DNA from: Streptomyces sp. NBC_01775
GTDB lineage: Bacteria; Actinomycetota; Actinomycetes; Streptomycetales; Streptomycetaceae
Length of the DNA stretch: 64,000 bases
Reading direction: 5' to 3'
NCBI RefSeq assembly: GCF_035917675.1
Contig: NZ_CP109104.1
Span: 2,666,001 to 2,730,000, forward strand
Made by a program: the position numbers and the translations under genes. This document shows, piece after piece, positions 27,159 to 36,499 of the stretch. Under the pieces are notes generated by a model. That model worked only from the letters and a program-made list of their open reading frames with translations. It searched no databases and was not told where the DNA came from. Numbering within the stretch: the stretch's first letter is position 1; every line of letters starts with the position of its first letter.

Positions 27159-28291
27159 ACGGTCTCCTCGCCCGCCGTCACGTCCTGTGCGGCGTCCAGA
27201 GCGAAGGTGTGTGCGGGCCGCCAGTGGAGGACGACGCGCTGGCCGGGCACGAGCCGCGTGTCGCGCTCGATGTTCTGCTCGTAGACGGTCAGTCCGGGGC
27301 AGGCCGGGGTCTCGACGAGGTAGTGGAGCGAGACGCCGAGGTAGCCGGCGTCGGTGATGCGTCCGGTGAGCTGGTTGCGGCCCTCGGGTATGGCGTGCGC
27401 GTCGTCCGCGTGGGCGAGGGAGATCTTCTCGGGGCGCACTCCGACCAGCACTTTCACACCGGCCTTCGGGGCCTGAGCCGCGCAGCGTGCCGTGGGCAGC
27501 CGCAGCGTGGAGTCCGCACCGGGGGCCTTGACCCGGAGTTCACCGTCGTCGCCCGTCTCGTGGGAGAGGACCTCGGACTCGATGAGGTTGGAGGTGCCCA
27601 GAAAGTTGGCGACGAAGGTCGAGCGCGGATTCTCGTACAGTTCGGCGGGCGGCCCGAGTTGTTCGACCCGGCCCCCGTACATCACCGCGACGCTGTCGGC
27701 CATGGTCATGGCCTCCTCCTGGTCGTGGGTGACGTGCACGAAGGTGATGCCGACCTCGGTCTGGATACGCTTGAGTTCGAGCTGCATCTGACGGCGCAGC
27801 TTGAGGTCGAGGGCGCCCAGCGGCTCGTCGAGCAGCAGCACTTCGGGGCGGTTGATCAGCGCGCGGGCCAGGGCCACCCGCTGCTGCTGGCCGCCGGAGA
27901 GCCGGCGCGGCTTGCGGCGGGCCATGTCGCCGAGCTGGACGAGGTCGAGCATCTCCGCGACCTGCTTGCCGACGGACTTGACCCCGCGCCGCCGCAGGCC
28001 GAAGGCGACGTTCTCCTGGACGTCCAGGTGCGGGAAGAGCGCGTAGTTCTGGAAGACGGTGTTGACGGGGCGCTTGTGGGGCGGGAGGCGGGTGATGTCC
28101 TTGTCACCGAGGAGGACGCTGCCGCCGGTGGGCTCCTCCAGGCCCGCGATCATGCGGAGCGTGGTGGTCTTGCCGCAGCCGGAAGCGCCGAGGAGCGCGA
28201 AGAAGGAGCCCTCGGGGATGGTGAGATCGAGCGGGTGCACGGCGGTGAAGCCGCCGAAGGTCTTGCTGATACCGGAAAGAGTGATGGTCAT
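27155..28291 (-). CDS. potA: Polyamine ABC transporter ATP-binding protein, PotA-like
   Basis: 378 residues. Walker [13 protein letters not shown]-loop [10 protein letters not shown], signature [15 protein letters not shown], Walker B EVLLLDEP and H-loop HVTHDQEE are intact; a TOBE domain occupies the last 120 residues. ATG 28291 is the chosen start ([14 protein letters not shown]); an 11-residue extension is possible. Located between potD upstream (81-bp gap) and potB downstream. Confidence 0.94.
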   Translation of the reverse strand: MTITLSGISKTFGGFTAVHPLDLTIPEGSFFALLGASGCGKTTTLRMIAGLEEPTGGSVLLGDKDITRLPPHKRPVNTVFQNYALFPHLDVQENVAFGLRRRGVKSVGKQVAEMLDLVQLGDMARRKPRRLSGGQQQRVALARALINRPEVLLLDEPLGALDLKLRRQMQLELKRIQTEVGITFVHVTHDQEEAMTMADSVAVMYGGRVEQLGPPAELYENPRSTFVANFLGTSNLIESEVLSHETGDDGELRVKAPGADSTLRLPTARCAAQAPKAGVKVLVGVRPEKISLAHADDAHAIPEGRNQLTGRITDAGYLGVSLHYLVETPACPGLTVYEQNIERDTRLVPGQRVVLHWRPAHTFALDAAQDVTAGEETV

Positions 28292-28372
28292 GGCCGGTCC
28301 TCGGGGGTGAGGGGGGCTGGGCACAGGGGGTCGAAGGCGGGGCCCGGGGCGGAGCGCCCCGGCGAGCGGGGG

Positions 28373-29614
28373 TCAGGCCCCGATGAGCTTGGCGAACTTC
28401 TCCTCGTACGCGGCCTCTTCCTTGGCGCTCATCGGCCGGAAGTTCTTGCCCTTGGAGATCATGCGCGCGTCGGGGAAGAGCAGCTTGTCGTCCGCCAGCT
28501 CCTTGTCGATCTTCTCCATCTCGGCCTTCGCTCCGGAGACGGGACAGATGTAGTTGACCCACGCGGCCAGCTCGGCGGCCTCCTTGGGCCGGTAGTAGAA
28601 GTCGATCAGGGCCTCGGCGTTGCTCTGGTGGCGGGCCTTGGCCGGGACGAGCAGGTCGTCGGTGCCGAAGAGATAGCCGCGCTCGGGTACGGCGAACTCG
28701 ACGTCCGGATTGTCGAGCTGGAGCTGCACGATGTCGCCCGCCCAGGCCACGCAGGCGGCGATGTCGCCCGAGTCCAGCTCGTCCATGTAGTCGTTGCCGC
28801 TGAATCGGCGCAGCTGTTTGCGGTCGACGGCCTTCTGGATGCGGGCGATGGCGGCGTTGAAGTCGTCCTCGTCGAAGCGTTCGGAGTTGACGCCCATGTC
28901 GAGCATGGTCAGCCCGATGGTGTCGGTCATCTCCGTCAGCATCGAGACGCGGCCCTTGAGGGACTCGTCCTCCAGCAGCTGGGTGACGCTGGTGACCTTC
29001 TTCCCCTTCGTCGCCTTCTTGTTGTACGCGACGATGCAGGCGGTGCCCGCCCACGGGTAGCTGAACTGGCGCCCGGGATCGTGCGCCGCCGCGCGGAAGC
29101 GGTCCTCCAGGTTGGTGACCGCGTGCGGGAGGCGGGCCGGGTCGAGGCGCTGCGCCCAGCCCTGCCGGATCATGCGCCCCGCCATCCAGTCGGACAGACA
29201 CACCAGGTCGCGCCCGGTGTCCTGGCCCGCCGCCAGCTGGGGCTTGATCTTGCCGTAGAACTCGTTGTTGTCGTTGACGTCCTCGACGTACTTGACCTTG
29301 ACGCCGCTCTCCCGCTCGAAGCGGTCGAGGGTGGGGCGCTTCTTCTTGTTCTTCGGGTCGACGTCGATGTAGAGGGGCCAGTTGGCGAAGTTGAGGACCT
29401 TCTCCTCGCGGGAGTGGTCCGGGGTGTCGCCCGGCCCGTCGCCGCCCTTGCTGCCGGCGGCCGGTGGAATGCCGCAGGCGGCCAGTGCCGTGCCGCCCGC
29501 GGCGAGCGAGGCGGCGCGCAGCAGTCTGCGCCGGGACATGGCGGCCCGGCCGCTGGTGAGGCCGCGCTCCCACGCCTTGGCGACGGGCTCCGGCATGCCT
29601 TCGTACAGGTCCAT
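28373..29614 (-). CDS. potD: Spermidine/putrescine substrate-binding lipoprotein, PotD-like
   Basis: 413 residues, first gene of the uptake operon. A long N-region carries a twin-arginine motif SRRRLLRAASLAAGG and ends in a lipobox LAAC, so export through Tat with lipid anchoring is likely. The mature part matches PotD/PotF: LNFANWPLYIDVD, SDWMAGRMIRQGW, PWAGTACIVAYN. Acts at the outer face of the membrane. The long leader before the RR motif (about 26 residues) suggests that the real start may be the internal ATG of MSRRRLL. Confidence 0.93.
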   Translation of the reverse strand: MDLYEGMPEPVAKAWERGLTSGRAAMSRRRLLRAASLAAGGTALAACGIPPAAGSKGGDGPGDTPDHSREEKVLNFANWPLYIDVDPKNKKKRPTLDRFERESGVKVKYVEDVNDNNEFYGKIKPQLAAGQDTGRDLVCLSDWMAGRMIRQGWAQRLDPARLPHAVTNLEDRFRAAAHDPGRQFSYPWAGTACIVAYNKKATKGKKVTSVTQLLEDESLKGRVSMLTEMTDTIGLTMLDMGVNSERFDEDDFNAAIARIQKAVDRKQLRRFSGNDYMDELDSGDIAACVAWAGDIVQLQLDNPDVEFAVPERGYLFGTDDLLVPAKARHQSNAEALIDFYYRPKEAAELAAWVNYICPVSGAKAEMEKIDKELADDKLLFPDARMISKGKNFRPMSAKEEAAYEEKFAKLIGA

Positions 29615-29730
29615 GGGGACCGCCTTCCTGGGGAACGGGGAGGGGGAAGGGCTGGAGGGGGGTGGCAGAGGGGAGCCCTCATGGGCGCTCCCGAATGCCC
29701 TCGGAGAGGACCCCCGGGGGGTCGCTGTCG

Positions 29731-29743
29731 GGGGGCAGCCCCC
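29731..29743 (-). terminator. Small GC hairpin after an aldehyde dehydrogenase gene
   Basis: GGGGG/CCCCC with a CAG loop, 12 bp past the stop of the aldehyde dehydrogenase gene. Short stem, no U-tract; weak candidate. Confidence 0.3.
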
Positions 29744-29754
29744 ACGGGCAGCCG

Positions 29755-31278
29755 TCAGCGGTCACCGAAGACGGTGCGGTGCCAGTCCTTCCGGACGACC
29801 CCCGTGGTCTCCGACATGACGTGCTTGATCTGGGTGTACTCCTCGAAGGAGTAGGCCGACATGTCCTTGCCGTGACCGGATGCCTTGTATCCGCCGTGCG
29901 GCATCTCGCTGATGATCGGGATGTGGTCGTTGAGCCACACGCATCCGGCCTGGAGCTCGCGGGACGCGCGCCCGGTGCGGAAGACGTCGCGGCTCCAGGC
30001 GGAGGCGGCGAGTCCGTAGGGGGTGTCGTTGGCGAGCGCGATGCCCTCGTCATCGGTGTCGAACGGCAGCACGACCAGGACGGGCCCGAAGATCTCCTGC
30101 TGGACGATCTCGCTGCCTTGCGGGGCGCCGGTGACCAGCGTCGGCAGGTAGTAGGCGCCCTTCGCCAGCTCCCCGCCCGGCGCCTGCCCGCCGGTGACGA
30201 CGGTGGCGTAGGCGCGCGCCCGCTCCACGAAGGCGGCGACCCGGTCGCGCTGCGCGTGCGAGATCAGCGGCCCCAGGTCGGTCCCCTCGGCGAACGGGTC
30301 GCCCACGCGCACCCCGCTCATCAGGTCGGCGACGGCGGTCACGAACGCTTCGTAGAGGGGCCGCTGCACATAGGCGCGGGTCGCCGCGGTGCAGTCCTGG
30401 CCGGTGTTGATGAGCGCGCCCGCGACGGCGCCGTGGGCCGCAGCCGCCACGTCGGCGTCGTCGAAGACCAGGAAGGGCGCCTTGCCGCCCAGTTCGAGAT
30501 GGAGCCGCTTGGCGGCGCGGGAGGCCGTGGTGGCGATCTCGGCGACGCGTCGTCCGACGGCGGTGGAGCCCGTGAAGGAGGTCATGGCGACGTCCGGGTG
30601 CCCGACGAGGGCCTCTCCCGCGTCCTTGCCCGCGCCCGTGACGATGTTGATGACGCCGTCCGGGATGCCCGCCTCCTGGGCCGCGGCGGCGAACATCAGC
30701 GAGGTGAGCGGGGTGAGTTCGGAGGGCTTCAGCACGATGGTGTTGCCCGCCGCGACGGCGGGGAGCACCTTCCAGGCCGCCATCTGGAGCGGGTAGTTCC
30801 ACGGCGCGATGGAGCCGATGACACCGAGTGGCTCGCGGCGTACGTACGAGGTGTGGCCGCCGCTGTACTCGCCTGCCGCGACGCCGGTCAGCCCGCGCGC
30901 GGCGCCCGCGAAGAAGGCGACGTTGTCGAAGGAGCCGGGGATGTCGAACTCCCGCGACAGCTTCAGCGGCTTGCCGCACTGGAGCGACTCGGCGTACACG
31001 AACTCCTCGCTCAGCTCGCCCAGCCGCACGGCCCAGCGGTGCATGGCCTCGGAGCGCTCGGCGGGCGTGGCGCCCGCCCACTCCGGAAAGGCCGCCCGGG
31101 CCGCGCCGACGGCGGCGTCGACATCGGCGGCGCCCGCCAGGCCGAAGGTGAGGACGCGCTCGCCGGTCGCCGGATCCACGACCGGATGCGAGCGGCCCGA
31201 GGTGCCCGAGGCGGGTTTCCCCGCGACGTACTGGGCTCCTGCGGCAAACCGCTCTGACACGTCGAAGCGCTGGACCAT
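29755..31278 (-). CDS. Gamma-aminobutyraldehyde dehydrogenase-like aldehyde dehydrogenase
   Basis: 507 residues from ATG 31278, which has a GCAGGAGAG site; a longer in-frame reading to 31395 is not supported. Catalytic Cys near residue 295 in NTGQDCTAATRAYV, base Glu in LHLELGGKAP, cofactor loop IAPWNYPLQMAAWK. The NTGQDCTAAT block and the C-terminal MPHGGYKASGHGKDMSAYSFEEYTQIKHVM are of the PatD/aminobutyraldehyde type. It directly precedes potD on the same strand. Paralogue of the gene at 34895. Likely oxidises 4-aminobutanal to GABA. Confidence 0.88.
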   Translation of the reverse strand: MVQRFDVSERFAAGAQYVAGKPASGTSGRSHPVVDPATGERVLTFGLAGAADVDAAVGAARAAFPEWAGATPAERSEAMHRWAVRLGELSEEFVYAESLQCGKPLKLSREFDIPGSFDNVAFFAGAARGLTGVAAGEYSGGHTSYVRREPLGVIGSIAPWNYPLQMAAWKVLPAVAAGNTIVLKPSELTPLTSLMFAAAAQEAGIPDGVINIVTGAGKDAGEALVGHPDVAMTSFTGSTAVGRRVAEIATTASRAAKRLHLELGGKAPFLVFDDADVAAAAHGAVAGALINTGQDCTAATRAYVQRPLYEAFVTAVADLMSGVRVGDPFAEGTDLGPLISHAQRDRVAAFVERARAYATVVTGGQAPGGELAKGAYYLPTLVTGAPQGSEIVQQEIFGPVLVVLPFDTDDEGIALANDTPYGLAASAWSRDVFRTGRASRELQAGCVWLNDHIPIISEMPHGGYKASGHGKDMSAYSFEEYTQIKHVMSETTGVVRKDWHRTVFGDR

Positions 31279-31404
31279 CGGGGACTCTCCTGCCTGTGCG
31301 GCGCGGGGGCGTACTCCGGGCGGCCGGACCAGGCGTGGCAACACACCGTGGCCTGGACCGCCATTGGCAGCCGATCCTGACAGGGGATCCGTCAACCAAC
31401 AAGG

Positions 31405-31440
31405 GATTCCGTCGGAACCTTTTGATTACGCCACGGAATC
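31405..31440. promoter_or_regulatory. Inverted repeat GATTCCGT-n20-ACGGAATC upstream of an aldehyde dehydrogenase
   Basis: Arms 31405-31412 and 31433-31440 match exactly with 20 bp between. The spacer is AT-rich for this genome (CTTTTGATTACG). It lies 127 bp upstream of the aldehyde dehydrogenase start. The same ACGGAATC octamer occurs upstream of the paralogue at 36420-36427. Confidence 0.5.
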
Positions 31441-31578
31441 TGTACCCAGCACGCCCTCCCACCCACCGATTGAGCAGCCCCGGGTTCGCACGGCACACGA
31501 AAGCGGGCCGCGGCCGAAGTACCGGCCACGGCCCGGGAGTACGGTCCGGGAGCACAGCCCGGAAGTACGCCCCTCGCC

Positions 31579-32343
31579 CTACCTCCCGAGGTGCGGCGCG
31601 CTCCCCGGAACAGCCGGGGCCGAGACCTTCGCGTCGTACGAGTCCCCGCCACCCCCGCCGCCGCCCCCGCCGGGGCCACCGTCCTGGCCGCCTCCGGAAT
31701 CGCCGTCCCCGGACGTCAGCCCGATCACCAGCAGGGTGCTGACGACGACCGCGACGACCAGCCCGACGATCCCCAGCACGAAGCCGGCCGTCGCCTGGCC
31801 GCGCCCGCCCAGCTCCCCTGCGCGCACGGCGCGGCGTGCCCTGACGCCGAGAATGAGCGCCACGGTCGAGGTGATCACGCTGAGAAAGCTGCCCCAGCAG
31901 GTGACGATCAGCACCACGCTGACGATGCCCACCACCATGGCGGCGATGGACCTGCCCGCCGGCGGCGGCGGTCCCTGCCAGCCGTATCCGTAGGACGCGT
32001 ACGAGCCCGCGCCGTACGCCCCCTGGCCGGGCGCACCGGGATACCCCTGCTGTACGCCGTAGGGCCCCGCCTTCGGCCCCGTCCCGGGTCCAGGTCCCGC
32101 GCCAGGGCCGGGCCCCGCGCCGGTGCCGTATCCGTACCCGGCGCCGTATCCGGGCTGCCCCGCGTACGGCCCTGCCGGTCCGTCCGGAGCGAGGGGAATC
32201 GGCGGCGGCTGCTCCTGCCCGGCGCCGCCCGGACCGGCCGCGTCGCCGCTTCCGGGCGACCCGGCCGCCCATGGGCCCTGCTGCTGGCCGTCCGTCCACC
32301 CCGGTCCCCCGAAGGGCGGCGGATGCCCGGCCCCGTCGTCCAT
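31579..32343 (-). CDS. DUF4190-like two-helix membrane protein
   Basis: 254 residues. The first 140 are a Gly/Pro/Tyr-rich, probably disordered cytoplasmic region with PGPGAGPGPG-like repeats. Then two membrane helices joined by a short basic loop: AAMVVGIVSVVLIVTCWGSF and ATAGFVLGIVGLVVAVVVST, with LGVRARRAVRAGELGGRG between, the usual DUF4190 pattern. A Gly-rich and acidic tail follows. ATG 32343 has a GGAGAGG site. Divergent from the deaminase gene (118 bp apart). Function unknown. Confidence 0.8.
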   Translation of the reverse strand: MDDGAGHPPPFGGPGWTDGQQQGPWAAGSPGSGDAAGPGGAGQEQPPPIPLAPDGPAGPYAGQPGYGAGYGYGTGAGPGPGAGPGPGTGPKAGPYGVQQGYPGAPGQGAYGAGSYASYGYGWQGPPPPAGRSIAAMVVGIVSVVLIVTCWGSFLSVITSTVALILGVRARRAVRAGELGGRGQATAGFVLGIVGLVVAVVVSTLLVIGLTSGDGDSGGGQDGGPGGGGGGGGGDSYDAKVSAPAVPGSAPHLGR

Positions 32344-32461
32344 CCTGTCCCCTCTCCTGCCCTCCCGTTCACTCGCCGTCCCATGCTATTCGCCAGCTCA
32401 GACACCGCTCCGGGCCATCCGACCTACGATGAACCGGTCCCCAAGGAGCCGGAGGCACAAC

Positions 32462-33499
32462 TTGTCCGATTCAACCGACCTGAGCGCCTTCATCGCCGGG
32501 CTGCCCAAAGCCGAGCTGCACGTCCACCACGTCGGCTCTGCCTCCCCCCGCATCGTCGCCGAACTCGCCGCGCGGCACCCGGGCGCCGGGGTGCCGACCG
32601 ATCCCGAAGCGCTCGCCGAGTACTTCACGTTCACGGACTTCGCGCACTTCATCCAGATCTACCTCTCCGTCGTCGACCTCATCCGCGACGCCGAGGACGT
32701 GAGGCTGCTCACCTACGAGATCGCCCGCGACATGGCGCGCCAGTCGATCCGCTACGCCGAGCTGACCGTCACCCCTTACTCCTCGGTGAGCCGTGGCATC
32801 CCCGACGGCGCCTTCCTGGAGGCGATCGAGGACGCCCGGGTCTCCGCCGAGCGCGAGCTGGGCGTGGTGCTGCGCTGGACCTTCGACATCCCGGGCGAGG
32901 CCGGCCTCGCCGCCGCCGAGGAGACCACCAGGATCGCGACACAGATGGCACCCGACGGGCTGGTCTCCTTCGGGCTGGGCGGGCCCGAGATCGGTGTGCC
33001 GCGCCCGCAGTTCAAGCCCTACTTCGACCGCGCGGTCGCCACCGGCCTGCACAGCGTGCCGCACGCGGGCGAGACCACGGGCCCCGGCACGATCTGGGAC
33101 GCGCTCACCTCGCTGCGGGCCGAGCGCATCGGCCACGGCACCAGCGCCACGCAGGACCCCCGGCTGCTGGAGCACCTGGCGGAACGAGCCATTCCGCTGG
33201 AGGTCTGCCCCACCTCGAACATCGCGACCCGCGCCGTGGAGACCCTGGAGAGCCACCCGATCGGGGAAATGGTCAAAGCGGGCGTCCTGGTCACCATCAA
33301 CAGCGACGACCCGCCGATGTTCGGCACCGACCTCAACACCGAATACGCCATCGCCGCCCGGCTGCTGGGCCTGGACGCCCCGGGAGTCGCTGCGCTGGCC
33401 AGGAACGCCGTCAAGGTCTCCTTCCTGGACGACACGGGCAAGTCCCGGCTGTACGAGGAGATCGACGCCCACCTGGCCGCCTGGCAGCGGCAGGCGTGA
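32462..33499 (+). CDS. Adenosine deaminase-family enzyme, probable aminodeoxyfutalosine deaminase
   Basis: 345 residues from TTG 32462, six bases after GGAGG; a GTG/ATG further upstream lacks a site. Zinc-dependent deaminase of the ADA fold: HxH at residues 20-22, HAGE near 200, RIGHGTSA, and SDDPPMFG near 281. The first motif reads HVHHVGSASP rather than the HxHLDG of adenosine deaminases, so the aspartate that contacts the ribose 5'-OH is absent. Actinobacterial COG1816 enzymes with this pattern deaminate 6-aminodeoxyfutalosine in the futalosine route to menaquinone (from memory, Sav2595), which fits better than plain adenosine deamination. A GDPD gene follows in overlapping register. Confidence 0.82.
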   Translation: MSDSTDLSAFIAGLPKAELHVHHVGSASPRIVAELAARHPGAGVPTDPEALAEYFTFTDFAHFIQIYLSVVDLIRDAEDVRLLTYEIARDMARQSIRYAELTVTPYSSVSRGIPDGAFLEAIEDARVSAERELGVVLRWTFDIPGEAGLAAAEETTRIATQMAPDGLVSFGLGGPEIGVPRPQFKPYFDRAVATGLHSVPHAGETTGPGTIWDALTSLRAERIGHGTSATQDPRLLEHLAERAIPLEVCPTSNIATRAVETLESHPIGEMVKAGVLVTINSDDPPMFGTDLNTEYAIAARLLGLDAPGVAALARNAVKVSFLDDTGKSRLYEEIDAHLAAWQRQA

Positions 33500-33504
33500 G
33501 GGCC

Positions 33505-34254
33505 ATGGCGACGCCGGGATACGGCACGGCCGGCGAGGTCCGGCCGCGGGACGGCGCCAAGCGGCTGAGGGCGGTCGCACACCGGGGAGCGCCCTTCACC
33601 GCGCGCGAGAACACCCTGGCCTCCTTCCGCGCCGCCGTCGAACAGGGCGCCGACGCGGTGGAGCTGGACGTCCGTCTGACGCGGGACGGGGCACCCGTCG
33701 TGCTGCACGACAGGACGCTGGCGCGGCTGTGGGGGCACGACGTGGCCGTCGCCTCCCTGACCCGCGAGCGGCTGGCCTCCCTGGCATCCGGCATCCCCTC
33801 GCTCACCGAGGCGCTGGCGGAGACCGGCGAGGTGCGCACGATGATCGACCTTCCGGACCCGGGAGCGGTACGCGCCACCGTCGGCGCCGTACACGAGGCG
33901 GGAGCGGCGGACCGCGTGTACTACTGCGGCGGCCCGGAGGCCATGCGCCGGGTGCGGGCCGCCGACCCGTCGGCCGAGCTGGCGCTCAGCTGGGACCGCG
34001 CGGCCCCGGTGCGGGCCACGTTGCTGGACGAGCTGCGCCCGCGCTGGCTCAACTACGGCTTCGGGCTGCTCACTCCCGAACTGGTGGCACGCGCGCACGC
34101 GGACGGCCGGCTGGTCTCCGCGTGGACCGCGGACCGGCTGCGTACCATGCGCAGGCTGGCGGCGATGGGCGCCGACTCGATCACCACGAACCACATCGCA
34201 CGGCTGGTCGGGGAGCTGGGCCGGAAGGAAGGGACGGCTCCGCGGGGCCGGTGA
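33505..34254 (+). CDS. Glycerophosphodiester phosphodiesterase family protein
   Basis: 249 residues from ATG 33505; a GTG at 33496, in frame, would overlap the previous stop (GTGA) and may be the coupled start. The GDPD signature is complete: AHRGAPFTARENTLASF, ELDVRLTRDGAPVVLHD, and TANRLRTM-like end WTADRLRTMRRLAAMGAD. No signal peptide, so a cytoplasmic enzyme that would split glycerophosphodiesters to glycerol-3-phosphate and an alcohol. Shorter than secreted GDPDs. Co-transcribed with the deaminase gene. Confidence 0.85.
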   Translation: MATPGYGTAGEVRPRDGAKRLRAVAHRGAPFTARENTLASFRAAVEQGADAVELDVRLTRDGAPVVLHDRTLARLWGHDVAVASLTRERLASLASGIPSLTEALAETGEVRTMIDLPDPGAVRATVGAVHEAGAADRVYYCGGPEAMRRVRAADPSAELALSWDRAAPVRATLLDELRPRWLNYGFGLLTPELVARAHADGRLVSAWTADRLRTMRRLAAMGADSITTNHIARLVGELGRKEGTAPRGR

Positions 34255-34303
34255 GCCGGATGCTCCGTCGAGCACCGTGCGGGGCTGCCGGACACCACGG
34301 CCG

Positions 34304-34329
34304 CCGTGCGGCGCCACGACGCCGCACGG
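34304..34329 (+). terminator. GDPD terminator hairpin
   Basis: 10-bp perfect stem (CCGTGCGGCG 34304-34313 with CGCCGCACGG 34320-34329), 6-nt loop, 50 bp after the GDPD stop. Confidence 0.65.
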
Positions 34330-34430
34330 GGCCCGTCGGTGCAGGGCTGTTACACGATTCGGCTTACGGCAGGAGTCCGCCCGATGGTTGGCTTGAGGTA
34401 ACACCTACGCACGCGTGAATGGAGCCCGCC

Positions 34431-34796
34431 GTGATCATCTTCGGCACCACCAGCAAGCTGGTTCAGCTGGCCATGCTGAATCTGCTCTGCGGTTTCTGTG
34501 GCAACCCGTCCGCACACGGACTGCGCAAGCGGGTAACGAAGTTCTCCCTCTTCTTCATCCCGCTCTTCCCGATCGCACCTGCGAAGCACTCGTTGCAGTG
34601 CACGTTCTGCGGCGCCCAGAGCGAGGTGCCCAAGGAGGAGGCGGAGCGCATGCTCGCGCAGGCGGCGGCCCCCGGCGGCCAGCCCGGTCCCCAGCAGGGC
34701 ATGAACGGTGTCCCGCAGCAGCCGGGCCAGGGCGGCAACCCGTACGCCGGGCAGTACCAGCCCCAGCAGCAGCCGGGAAACCCCTACCAGTCCTGA
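34431..34796 (+). CDS. Zinc-ribbon domain protein
   Basis: 121 residues. I prefer the GTG at 34431, seven bases after GGAG; an ATG at 34419 adds four residues. Two CxxC knuckles, CGFC (near 20) and CTFC (near 60), form a zinc ribbon with a hydrophobic stretch FSLFFIPLFPIAP between them that may touch the membrane. The tail from about 80 is Gln/Pro/Gly-rich. Small conserved actinobacterial protein of unknown role; monocistronic with a strong terminator. Confidence 0.85.
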   Translation: MIIFGTTSKLVQLAMLNLLCGFCGNPSAHGLRKRVTKFSLFFIPLFPIAPAKHSLQCTFCGAQSEVPKEEAERMLAQAAAPGGQPGPQQGMNGVPQQPGQGGNPYAGQYQPQQQPGNPYQS

Positions 34797-34824
34797 AGCG
34801 GACCCCGCACACGGCAGAAGCGTC

Positions 34825-34861
34825 AGGGGCCCGGTACCGCACACGGCGGTACCGGGCCCCT
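34825..34861. terminator. Bidirectional terminator between zinc-ribbon and aldehyde dehydrogenase genes
   Basis: 15-bp perfect stem (34825-34839 with 34847-34861) and 7-nt loop. It lies 29 bp after the plus-strand stop and 34 bp beyond the minus-strand stop of the convergent gene. Confidence 0.88.
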
Positions 34862-34894
34862 TCGTGCCGGCTCACATCGCGGTTTCGCGGTGGC

Positions 34895-36328
34895 TCACAT
34901 CGCGGTCATCACGTGCTTGACCCGCGTGTAGTCCTCCAACCCGTACATCGACAGGTCCTTGCCGTACCCGGACTTCTTGAAGCCGCCGTGCGGCATCTCG
35001 GCGACCAGCGGGATGTGGGTGTTGATCCACACACAGCCGAAGTCGAGCGCCTTGGACATCCGCATGGCGGTGCCGTGGTTGGTCGTCCACACCGAGGAGG
35101 CCAGCGCGTAGTCGACATCGTTGGCCCAGGAGAGGGCCTGTGCCTCGTCGGTGAACTTCTGGACGGTGATCACCGGCCCGAAGACCTCGTTCTGGATGAT
35201 CTCGTCGTCCTGCTTGAGGCCGGAGACGACGGTGGGCGCGTAGAAGTAGCCCTTGTCACCGACGCGTTCGCCGCCCGCCTCGACCTTGGCGTGGGCCGGG
35301 AGGCGGTCGATGAAGCCGACGACCTTCTCCAGGTGGGTGGGGTTGTTGAGCGGCCCGTAGAAGCAGTCCTCGTCGCTCAGGTCTCCGGTCTTGACCTCGG
35401 CGGCGGCCTTGGCGAGCGCGGTCACGAACTCCTCGTGGACGCCTTCCTGCACGAGCACGCGGGTCGCGGCCGTGCAGTCCTGGCCCGCGTTGAAGAAGCC
35501 GCCGTCCCTGATGCCCTCGACGGCCGCCGGGATGTCGGCGTCGTCGAAGACGACACACGGCGCCTTGCCGCCGAGCTCCAGGTGGACGCGCTTGAGGTCC
35601 GTGGCGGCGCCGCTCGCGACCTCCATGCCCGCGCGCACCGAACCGGTGATGGAGGCCATGGCGGGGGTCTTGTGCTCGACCATGAGGCGGCCGGTGTCGC
35701 GGTCGCCGCACACGACGTTGAAGACGCCCTTCGGCAGGATCTCTCCCATCACCTCGGCCAGGAAGACCGTGGAGGCCGGGGTGGTGTCGGAGGGCTTGAG
35801 GACGACCGTGTTGCCCGCCGCCAGCGCCGGGGCGAACTTCCATACGGCCATCATCGCCGGATAGTTCCACGGCGCGACCTGCGCACACACGCCGATGGGC
35901 TCGCGCCGCACGAAGGAGGTGAGGCCCTCCATGTACTCGCCCGCCGACTTTCCGTCCAGCATCCGGGCGGCGCCCGCGAAGAAGCGGATCTGGTCGAGCA
36001 TCATCGGCAGCTCTTCCTGCCGGGTCAGCTCCAGCGGCTTGCCGCAGTTCTCGCACTCGGCGGCCAGCAGTTCGCCCGCTCGCGCCTCCAGCGCGTCGGC
36101 GATCTTGAGGATGGCCATCTGACGGGTGCCGGGGGTCGCGTCGCGCCAGGCCGGGAAGGCGGCCTCGGCAGCGGCCATCGCGGCGTCGATATCCGCGCCG
36201 CCCGACAGCGGCGCCGTGGCGTACGCCTCGCCGGTGGCCGGGTTGACCACCTCCGTGGTCCGGCCGTCAGCGGCGTCCCGGAACTCCCCGTCGATGTAGT
36301 TGCGCAGCCGACGCAGCTCGGTGGTCAC
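34895..36328 (-). CDS. Gamma-aminobutyraldehyde dehydrogenase (PatD/PuuC-like)
   Basis: 477 residues. Catalytic Cys near residue 284 in NAGQDCTAATRVLV, Glu in VHLELGGKAP, cofactor loop VAPWNYPAMMAVWKFAP. Opens MTTELRRLRNYIDGEF and ends PHGGFKKSGYGKDLSMYGLEDYTRVKHVM. Divergent from an Lrp-type regulator and polyamine-type aminotransferase across a 171-bp promoter region; together they would convert diamine to aminoaldehyde and then to GABA. Paralogue of the gene at 29755. Confidence 0.9.
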   Translation of the reverse strand: MTTELRRLRNYIDGEFRDAADGRTTEVVNPATGEAYATAPLSGGADIDAAMAAAEAAFPAWRDATPGTRQMAILKIADALEARAGELLAAECENCGKPLELTRQEELPMMLDQIRFFAGAARMLDGKSAGEYMEGLTSFVRREPIGVCAQVAPWNYPAMMAVWKFAPALAAGNTVVLKPSDTTPASTVFLAEVMGEILPKGVFNVVCGDRDTGRLMVEHKTPAMASITGSVRAGMEVASGAATDLKRVHLELGGKAPCVVFDDADIPAAVEGIRDGGFFNAGQDCTAATRVLVQEGVHEEFVTALAKAAAEVKTGDLSDEDCFYGPLNNPTHLEKVVGFIDRLPAHAKVEAGGERVGDKGYFYAPTVVSGLKQDDEIIQNEVFGPVITVQKFTDEAQALSWANDVDYALASSVWTTNHGTAMRMSKALDFGCVWINTHIPLVAEMPHGGFKKSGYGKDLSMYGLEDYTRVKHVMTAM

Positions 36329-36499
36329 TTCGCACCCCTCCTGCTCCGTTGTCCAATGGGTGAGACCGCCACCCTAACTGCCCGCACAACGCATTCGATA
36401 CACCTGACCCCCCAGAACAACGGAATCAGTTTCTTTCTCACCCATCGACTGCGGATTACATCGCATACGGGTTGCGGTACGGAGGAGGTCTCATGCACA
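36329..36499. promoter_or_regulatory. Divergent promoter region, aldehyde dehydrogenase / Lrp regulator
   Basis: 171 bp with several AT-rich patches (ATTCGATACACC, CAGTTTCTTTC, GGATTACATCG) unusual here. Lrp-type proteins normally bind such divergent regions and autoregulate. It contains ACGGAATC at 36420-36427, as in the region upstream of the paralogue. Exact promoters not identified. Confidence 0.55.
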
